This document shows, in pieces, positions 58,115 to 64,000 of a stretch of DNA of 64,000 bases. The stretch's first letter is position 1. The number at the start of each line of letters is the position of its first letter. The translations under genes and the position numbers were made by a program. Location of the stretch: positions 1,816,625-1,880,624 of the forward strand of contig NZ_KB850072.1 of assembly GCF_000369525.1 (NCBI RefSeq). The letters run 5' to 3'. The DNA comes from Acinetobacter higginsii. Its GTDB lineage: Bacteria > Pseudomonadota > Gammaproteobacteria > Pseudomonadales > Moraxellaceae. Under the pieces are notes generated by a model. It was not told the DNA's origin. It saw only the letters and a list, made by a program, of their open reading frames with translations, and ran no database searches.

Positions 58115-58828
58115 TTATTCCTCTAAGGCGACGTTCTGACTTAACTGTTTTTGCGAAGGAGTTAAATAGACCCATTCACCTTCCTCCAGCTCAGGAAGTT
58201 CGAGTAAACCCACTTGATGTCGATGTAAGACCTCAACTTTATTTCCAACAGCTGCCAGCATACGTTTGACTTGATGGTAAACACCTTGGTGAATGGTCAT
58301 TGCAATTTGATGTTCTGAGAATAATCGCACATCGGTGGCGGCATAGATGCCTTTTTCATTACGCAGTTCGACACCTTGCTCTAAGCCGTATTGCTGTTCA
58401 GCTGTAACTGGATCTGCTGTGGTCACATGATAAACTTTGGGTACATGTTTACGGGGATGTGTTAATGCCTGTAGATATTGCCCATCATCGGTCAGCAATA
58501 ATAGGCCTGTAGTATCTTGGTCTAGACGGCCCACGCATTGAATCCCACGATGCAGCAAAATTTCAGGAAAAAGACTAAATACACTTTTGTGATGTGTCGC
58601 CTGATGCGAACATTCATAGCCTTGCGGTTTATTTAAAACAATATAGACATGCTCTCGATATTGGTATTCTTCACCAAATACCTGAAAGACCAGTTGATCG
58701 GTATTGAAATTCTGTTTCGGGTTATCACAGACCTGATTATCAATCTGAACAGAACCATTTTTAATTAACTGCTGACAATACTTACGTGAACCAAAGCCTT
58801 GTGATTGCAAAATTTTTTCCAGCAGCAT
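58115..58828 (-). CDS. rsuA: 16S rRNA pseudouridine synthase (RsuA family)
   Basis: A 237-residue protein with an N-terminal S4 domain (LLEKILQSQGFGSRKYCQQLIKNGSVQID in parts) and the catalytic GRLDQDTTGLLLLTDDG, plus VYHQVKRMLAAVGN. By its domain order it should modify U516 of 16S rRNA or a similar site. The stop codon directly abuts the convergent acetyltransferase gene. Confidence 0.88.
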   Translation of the reverse strand: MLLEKILQSQGFGSRKYCQQLIKNGSVQIDNQVCDNPKQNFNTDQLVFQVFGEEYQYREHVYIVLNKPQGYECSHQATHHKSVFSLFPEILLHRGIQCVGRLDQDTTGLLLLTDDGQYLQALTHPRKHVPKVYHVTTADPVTAEQQYGLEQGVELRNEKGIYAATDVRLFSEHQIAMTIHQGVYHQVKRMLAAVGNKVEVLHRHQVGLLELPELEEGEWVYLTPSQKQLSQNVALEE

Positions 58829-59074
58829 AAATAAATCCTAAGCTAAACTACGGCCATTGTACTCGATTACAACGCTAGCTGTTGCTCGTTGCCTATTCAT
58901 TCTTTATTTTTATAATTTATTCACAATCTCTTCACTTGTAATACAACCCATACAAAACCCTCGTCAAACACTCTCAATCTAGATATTGCGCTCCATATTT
59001 TCAGCCACAAGTTTTGTTACATTTGTCACAAGCAAAAAGAATATTGTCCAAAAGAATGGATAAGGAGTTTCACC

Positions 59075-59587
59075 ATGAAATCGAATATGTGGTTATGTAG
59101 CGTTATCTTAGCAGCATCTTCAATGATGACCGTTGCACATGCAGATAATACCACTCGTGTTGCCGCAACCTCTGCCCTAGGAAGTGTAGTTGGTACCGCC
59201 TTAGGAAAACAACTTGGTGGTGATACTGGTGCAATGATTGGCTCTGCAATCGGTGGTGCTGGCGGTGCAGCTGCATCGAGTAATCGACGTGACCGTACTG
59301 AAGCTGCTATTGGTGGTGGTTTAGGTGGTGTGGGTGGTTATACCGTTGGCCGTAATATGGGCGGAAGCAATGGTGGTTATATTGGTGCGGCACTCGGTGC
59401 AGCTGGTGGTGCAGCTTTAGGTCAAAAAGTGGGTCAGGACCGCGATGCTGATCGACGTTATGATGATCGTCGCTATGACCGCCGTTATGATAACCGTCGT
59501 TCTTACGATGACCGTCGCTATTACAATTCTCGTGAAAGCTACCGTCATGACAATGGCCGCCATCGTGGCTGGTACAAACACCGTTAA
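59075..59587 (+). CDS. Exported glycine-zipper protein with Arg/Tyr/Asp-rich tail
   Basis: A 170-residue protein with signal peptide (MKSNMWLCSVILAASSMMTVAHA). A glycine-zipper region follows (about 35-120, VVGTALGKQLGG, GAMIGSAIGGAGGAA), then a low-complexity tail of YDDRRYDRR units. Glycine-zipper proteins sit in or at the outer membrane or periplasm. AAGGAG lies before the start. It is monocistronic with a strong terminator. Confidence 0.8.
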   Translation: MKSNMWLCSVILAASSMMTVAHADNTTRVAATSALGSVVGTALGKQLGGDTGAMIGSAIGGAGGAAASSNRRDRTEAAIGGGLGGVGGYTVGRNMGGSNGGYIGAALGAAGGAALGQKVGQDRDADRRYDDRRYDRRYDNRRSYDDRRYYNSRESYRHDNGRHRGWYKHR

Positions 59588-59612
59588 TCAGATCAAAACG
59601 TTTTACCCCTTT

Positions 59613-59634
59613 AGCGCCCTCGGGCGCTTTTTTT
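59613..59634 (+). terminator. Rho-independent terminator of the glycine-zipper gene
   Basis: AGCGCCC pairs with GGGCGCT around a two-base loop region, followed by seven Ts. Confidence 0.92.
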
Positions 59635-59640
59635 GTTTGA

Positions 59641-59714
59641 TCAAAACTATATATCGATCTAAAACGATATACAAAACCAAACTTATATCGTATTATTTCG
59701 ATATATAGTTTTGA
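59641..59714. promoter_or_regulatory. Nested inverted repeats upstream of the luciferase-like gene
   Basis: TCAAAACTATATATCGA (59641-59657) is the exact reverse complement of 59698-59714. Inside it ACGATATA (59664-59671) is mirrored by TATATCGT (59684-59691). The four TATATCG half-sites arranged in nested pairs end 7 bp before the start codon, as expected for an operator over the promoter. No regulator gene is adjacent. Confidence 0.65.
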
Positions 59715-59720
59715 GACACC

Positions 59721-60725
59721 ATGATGAAATCACTACAAGATATAAAATTCTCTATCCTAGAACTCGCTCCTGTTCGAGATGACAAGAGTATCGAGTTTTC
59801 TCTCCGTCATGCATTAGAACTCGCGCAACATGCGGAAAAATTAGGTTATGAGCGTTTTTGGTTGGCTGAACATCATAATATGGACGGGATTGCCAGTTCA
59901 GCAACAGCAGTTTTATTAGGATTTATTGCCGCAAATACGCAGCACATCCGTTTGGGCTCTGGCGGTATCATGCTGCCAAACCATGCACCATTGGTGGTTG
60001 CAGAGCAGTTTGGAACACTAGCCACACTCTATCCAGACCGTTTTGAACTCGGCTTGGGTCGTGCACCAGGCACAGATCAAATGACCATGCGCGCCTTACG
60101 TCGTGGCCGTCAGGAAACTGAAGACCAATTCCCTCAAGATGTGATGGAGATTCTGCAATACTTTAAAGCACCGCAACCGAATCAGAGAATTATCGCCACA
60201 CCAGGTCAAAATACCCATGTGCCTGTTTGGTTACTCGGCTCAAGTTTATTTAGCGCACAATTGGCCGCAAAACTTGGACTGCCTTATTCTTTTGCGTCTC
60301 ATTTTGCACCAAGAATGTTAGGTCAAGCTATTGAGATCTATCGTGATAACTTCCAAGCTTCGGAATACCTCGATAAACCTTATGTTTCAATGGGTGTCCC
60401 AACAGTCGTTGCTGCAACAGATGAGGAAGCTCAATATCTGGCGACCAGTTCATATCAACGTATTTTGAATCTGATCCGCGGTCATAGCTTAAAGCTTAAA
60501 CCACCGATTGATTCAACTGAAGGTCTTGCATCTAGCGCTGAACAAGTGGCAATTCAGAATTTTTATGCCATGGCACAAATTGGTTCTCAAGAAACTGTTA
60601 AAGCTGGATTAAATAAAATTGCAGCGCAATATGATGTCGATGAATTCATCTTTACTTGTGATATCTACGATACGCAAAAACGCTTAGATAATTTTAGTTT
60701 ATTGATGGATATTAAAAACAGCTAA
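59721..60725 (+). CDS. Luciferase-like (LLM class) flavin-dependent oxidoreductase
   Basis: A 334-residue TIM-barrel flavin enzyme with [34 protein letters not shown] (in parts), [22 protein letters not shown] and [14 protein letters not shown], which match the YhbW-like group. Either of two adjacent ATGs may be used. Substrate unknown. Preceded by the nested inverted repeats, so it is probably repressor-controlled. Confidence 0.88.
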   Translation: MMKSLQDIKFSILELAPVRDDKSIEFSLRHALELAQHAEKLGYERFWLAEHHNMDGIASSATAVLLGFIAANTQHIRLGSGGIMLPNHAPLVVAEQFGTLATLYPDRFELGLGRAPGTDQMTMRALRRGRQETEDQFPQDVMEILQYFKAPQPNQRIIATPGQNTHVPVWLLGSSLFSAQLAAKLGLPYSFASHFAPRMLGQAIEIYRDNFQASEYLDKPYVSMGVPTVVAATDEEAQYLATSSYQRILNLIRGHSLKLKPPIDSTEGLASSAEQVAIQNFYAMAQIGSQETVKAGLNKIAAQYDVDEFIFTCDIYDTQKRLDNFSLLMDIKNS

Positions 60726-60785
60726 ATCTTTGGCTTAAGTCTACAAGGTTCATTTCCCAATCAGCCTTGTAGATTCACCATCCAT

Positions 60786-62879
60786 TTAAATTCCAGCTTG
60801 GAGCATCTCTGTTGCTTGTTCTACATTCACAGCTCGGCTAAATAAATAGCCCTGTCCGATTGAGCATCCAGAAGATTTTAAGAGTTCTAATTGTTCGGTG
60901 TTCTCAATACCTTCTGCAACAATATCCAATGATAGTTTTGGTCCCAAAGCGATGATCGCCTGTACAATGGCTAAAATCGCCTCATCATCATTCATTTGAC
61001 GAATAAAATCACAGTCAATTTTTAAACAATCTACTGGATAATCCCGTAAACGGGTTAAAGAGGAATGTCCTGTACCGAAGTCATCCAATGATATTTTAAC
61101 GCCTTGTTGTTTCAATAAATTTAATGCTCGAATCACATAGTCAGAACCACGATCATCCAAGATATGTTCAGTAATTTCTATTTCTACTAAATGATGTGGA
61201 ATGTTGTAAGCGTTTAAACGGTGAAGTAAACGCTCAGCATAATTGTCTTTTAGAAACTCGACTGGTGCTGCATTGATTGAAACAGGAACAACATCCAACC
61301 CTTGCGCTATCCACGCTGCAATATTTTTAAAAACTTTATTCTGCATTGCATCGCTAATTTTTGTCGCCAGAATATAGTCTTGAAATGCTTGTTCAATATT
61401 ACAAGGTGAATGTATATGCTGATCTTCCGTCTGCCAACGCAATAACGCCTCGAAACCAACCACCTTCGCATCTGCTAAACGCACTTTCGGCTGGTAAAAT
61501 GGGACGATAAGATCATCACGAATAATATGGCGCGCATCATTTAATTGAATTGCAATGTTTTGAGCCGCAACTTGCATCTGCTGGTTAAACATACGAAAAC
61601 CACCACGTCCCGTCGCTTTCAAATCATTGAGCGCAGTATCTGCGCATTTCATTAAATTAGCTGAGTCTTTTGCATCTCGTGGATAAATCGCACAACCGAT
61701 ACTCATACTGCCATTAATCAAATTGCCAGCATAAGTAATCGGGGCTTCTAACTGTCGACTCACATCCACAGCTATTTTTTCAAGCTCTACTTGTGTCTCA
61801 ATTCCATTGACGACAATAGCAAACTCATCACCGCCTAAACGAGCGACAAAAGTGTTTTCAGGCAAAATGTTTTCTATTCGCTTAGACAGAACACGGAGTA
61901 GATGATCTCCAGCTGCATGGCCAAGCGTATCATTGACATGTTTAAAGTAATCTAAATCCAGCAACATCAAGCCGAGTAACTTCTTGCCTTTTTTATGTCG
62001 ATGTAATGCACGCTTAAGTTGTAATTTGAAGAAACGACGGTTATATAATCCTGTTAAATCGTCTAACTCACTTGAAAGCTGTAATTGGATTTCAGTTTGT
62101 CGTTGTGTGGTCACATCGCGAGACAGACACAAAACCTGCACGATCTGGCCCTTATCATTTAATATCGGCGTGAGTAAATTATCCCAATATTGTCTTTCAG
62201 TCCCTTCTCCACTCATCCCACGGAAACGCGCAGCCTTCCCTTTAAGTGCCGTTTTTAAGGCATAACTTGCCTTGGTTCTTATTTCCACAGGTAACAGCTC
62301 GGCCCACTTCATGCCAAAGCTATTTTGGCTTTGAGGAAGATTAAGTGCGATACATCCCGTTTTATTGACATGCAGTAAAGAGCCATCTGCTTCTAATAAT
62401 TTTATGCAATCAATACTATTATCCAGCATGTTGGTTTGGGCATTAATACACTGAACTAAGTTTTGTTGATACTGCTTGGTTTCATGGATATCAACGCTAT
62501 TGATAAACCAATGTGCTTTTTCTTCTGAATTCGCCGCTATAAATTTTGCTGACAATAAAAACCAGCGATATGCACCAGACTGATGTTTTAATCGGCATTC
62601 AATTTGAAATGAGGATTTATCGGTAAATGCCTGCTGCCACTCATTTTGGAAGATTGCTCTATCCTCAGAATGGATTAAATCGACCCAGTCTTTTGCAAAA
62701 TGTTCTAGGTCATTAAAACCAATATACTCTTGACCTAAACTATTAAAAAAATACGCATCTCCGGACTCAGAGAGTAGCCAGACCAGACTCGGAATACGGT
62801 TAAAAATATTTTGTTGGGCCTCACTCAGTTGATGGTTAGAGTGAAAAGGAATAGCCAAGTTCACAGACTTCTGTTCCAA
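60786..62879 (-). CDS. PAS-PAS-GGDEF-EAL cyclic-di-GMP signalling protein
   Basis: A 697-residue cytosolic protein. Two PAS domains occupy about 20-260 (SLVWLLSESGDAYFF; DCIKLLEADGSLLHVN), then GGDEF (about 270-430, active-site RLGGDEFAIV intact) and EAL (about 445-690, FEALLRW and DDFGTGHSS intact). It could both make and degrade c-di-GMP. It starts at TTG 62879 with AGAGAG upstream. No membrane segment. Confidence 0.9.
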   Translation of the reverse strand: MEQKSVNLAIPFHSNHQLSEAQQNIFNRIPSLVWLLSESGDAYFFNSLGQEYIGFNDLEHFAKDWVDLIHSEDRAIFQNEWQQAFTDKSSFQIECRLKHQSGAYRWFLLSAKFIAANSEEKAHWFINSVDIHETKQYQQNLVQCINAQTNMLDNSIDCIKLLEADGSLLHVNKTGCIALNLPQSQNSFGMKWAELLPVEIRTKASYALKTALKGKAARFRGMSGEGTERQYWDNLLTPILNDKGQIVQVLCLSRDVTTQRQTEIQLQLSSELDDLTGLYNRRFFKLQLKRALHRHKKGKKLLGLMLLDLDYFKHVNDTLGHAAGDHLLRVLSKRIENILPENTFVARLGGDEFAIVVNGIETQVELEKIAVDVSRQLEAPITYAGNLINGSMSIGCAIYPRDAKDSANLMKCADTALNDLKATGRGGFRMFNQQMQVAAQNIAIQLNDARHIIRDDLIVPFYQPKVRLADAKVVGFEALLRWQTEDQHIHSPCNIEQAFQDYILATKISDAMQNKVFKNIAAWIAQGLDVVPVSINAAPVEFLKDNYAERLLHRLNAYNIPHHLVEIEITEHILDDRGSDYVIRALNLLKQQGVKISLDDFGTGHSSLTRLRDYPVDCLKIDCDFIRQMNDDEAILAIVQAIIALGPKLSLDIVAEGIENTEQLELLKSSGCSIGQGYLFSRAVNVEQATEMLQAGI

Positions 62880-63101
62880 ACAGAACTCTCTCTATCAAGA
62901 TATTCAGTTGCAATAAAAGCCATAGACCACCAACAATAAAAAGTGAGATTTAAATCACAGTATTGTAGCAGAAATGCAATAAAATTATCACCAATTGCAG
63001 ACCGATCAGTTAGATTTACTTTATTATTTAATATCAATTATTTATTTTAAATTCACGATATTTGTCAAACTTTCTTTAAGAAAATGATCTAAAAAATTAC
63101 A
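62880..63101. promoter_or_regulatory. Gap upstream of the GGDEF-EAL gene
   Basis: This AT-rich stretch holds the promoter of the minus-strand GGDEF-EAL gene and the T-rich side of the ppsR terminator. Nothing else was recognised. Confidence 0.35.
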
Positions 63102-63131
63102 GACTACCTCATCTTGAGGACTGAGGTAGTC
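63102..63131 (-). terminator. Terminator of ppsR
   Basis: GACTACCTCA (63102-63111) pairs with TGAGGTAGTC (63122-63131). On the minus strand it is followed a few bases later by a run of six Ts. Confidence 0.65.
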
Positions 63132-63139
63132 AGGCATGA

Positions 63140-63976
63140 TTAGCCAATACGACGTTTTAAACCCGTCATTTGTAAGACACGTGTTGAGATTTCCTCAATC
63201 GACATTTCCGTGACATTTAAATATTTAATCCCTTCAGAAATATAAATCCCTTCAATCGCACGTAATTCCATCTGACACTGGCTGAAACTTGAATAGCGGC
63301 TATTCGCTTTACGTTCGTTACGGATTGCCACCAAACGTTCGGCATCAATCATCAAACCAAATAGCTTGTTTTTATGTTCGCGCAGTACTTTTGGCAAACG
63401 ATTGTCATCCAAATCTTCTTCAGTCAATGGATAATTCGCTACACGAATACCAAATTGTAATGACAAATAAATTGAGGTCGGGGTTTTTCCTGAACGTGAT
63501 ACGCCAATTAAAATAATGTCGGCTTTGTCATAATGGCGTGTTCTCGCCCCATCATCATTGTCCAGTGCGAAATGTACCGCATCGATACGTGCTTTATAAT
63601 ATTCAGAATCAGTCACCGCATGAGTTTGTCCAACCAAAGTGGTCGGTGGCGTACCTAGTTCTTGTTCTAATTTACTAATCAAGCCTTCAAAAACGTCTAA
63701 GTTGACTGCCTTAGCAGTATTGATAATTTCACGGACATGCGGGTCAACTAAAGTATCAAAAACTAGCGGCAAAGAACCATCACGACTTTGACATGCATTG
63801 ATCTCTACAGCGACATTCATAGCCGCCTCTTCAGTCGTAATATACGGTATAATATGGATGTCAAAATCAACGTTTGGAAATTGCGCAAGTAGTGAATGTC
63901 CAAGGGTTTCTGCGGTAATTGCGGTACCATCTGAAATAAAAAAAACGCTCCGTTTAATTTCTTTACTTACGGGCAT
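63140..63976 (-). CDS. ppsR: Phosphoenolpyruvate synthetase regulatory protein (kinase/pyrophosphorylase)
   Basis: A 278-residue DUF299-family protein, starting at ATG 63976 behind AAGGAG. FFISDGTAITAETLGHSLLAQFP is the conserved N-terminus (read in parts), and LIGVSRSGKTPTSIYLS is the P-loop. It phosphorylates and dephosphorylates PEP synthase using ADP and Pi, setting flux between pyruvate and PEP. The gene normally diverges from ppsA, which would lie just beyond the right edge. Confidence 0.93.
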   Translation of the reverse strand: MPVSKEIKRSVFFISDGTAITAETLGHSLLAQFPNVDFDIHIIPYITTEEAAMNVAVEINACQSRDGSLPLVFDTLVDPHVREIINTAKAVNLDVFEGLISKLEQELGTPPTTLVGQTHAVTDSEYYKARIDAVHFALDNDDGARTRHYDKADIILIGVSRSGKTPTSIYLSLQFGIRVANYPLTEEDLDDNRLPKVLREHKNKLFGLMIDAERLVAIRNERKANSRYSSFSQCQMELRAIEGIYISEGIKYLNVTEMSIEEISTRVLQMTGLKRRIG

Positions 63977-64000
63977 CAAAATTCTCCTTAAACATTTGTC

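Overview
The window looks like an Acinetobacter-type gammaproteobacterial chromosome (about 40% GC by eye). The evidence is a Hfq with a very long glycine-rich tail, an intact carnitine-to-malate cluster whose CntA carries the family's unusual bridging glutamate (E205), a B12-dependent ethanolamine pathway without a microcompartment, and a large Ata/YadA-like trimeric autotransporter. No tRNA, rRNA, IS element or CRISPR array was recognised.

Layout. 1-4238 (-): N-terminal part of a giant trimeric autotransporter adhesin that runs off the left edge. 4769-8105 (+): aspartate:alanine exchanger and aspartate 4-decarboxylase, a two-gene proton-motive metabolic cycle. 8182-15709 (-) with a divergent LysR gene at 15810: carnitine catabolism, comprising uptake (BCCT), optional ester hydrolysis, oxygenolytic cleavage to trimethylamine and malic semialdehyde (CntA/CntB), oxidation to malate, and oxidative decarboxylation to pyruvate. 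A DMT permease and an OprD-type porin follow.

19103-32168 (-) is the accessory region of most interest. VgrG and a 1660-residue Rhs effector are followed by an AT-rich array of seven related lipoprotein genes (one frameshifted) mixed with small membrane-protein genes and remnants. All seven share the pattern W-x12-C-x46/47-C with a second Trp about 33 residues after the first Cys. The first gene overlaps the Rhs stop codon by 4 bp, as expected of a cognate immunity gene. The rest look like an expanded, recombining stock of immunity lipoproteins against periplasm-acting toxins.

32409-45105: a tautomerase-like protein, a Pif1/RecD-like helicase, a hydrolase, then the ethanolamine locus (GAF regulator, aldehyde dehydrogenase, permease, EutB, EutC). 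These are followed by a glutamine amidotransferase, a DUF1330 protein and a MarR/hydrolase divergent pair separated by a perfect 20-bp inverted repeat.

45244-63976: mostly core genes (glnS, ppiB, lpxH, hfq-miaA-mutL-tsaE, two pseudouridine synthases, ppsR). Among them are a nitroreductase, a quinone reductase with a TetR regulator, an EamA permease, an orphan RelB-like antitoxin, an N-acetyltransferase, a glycine-zipper protein, a luciferase-like oxidoreductase and a PAS-GGDEF-EAL protein.

All functions are assigned by reading motifs and neighbourhoods. No alignment or database search was run.
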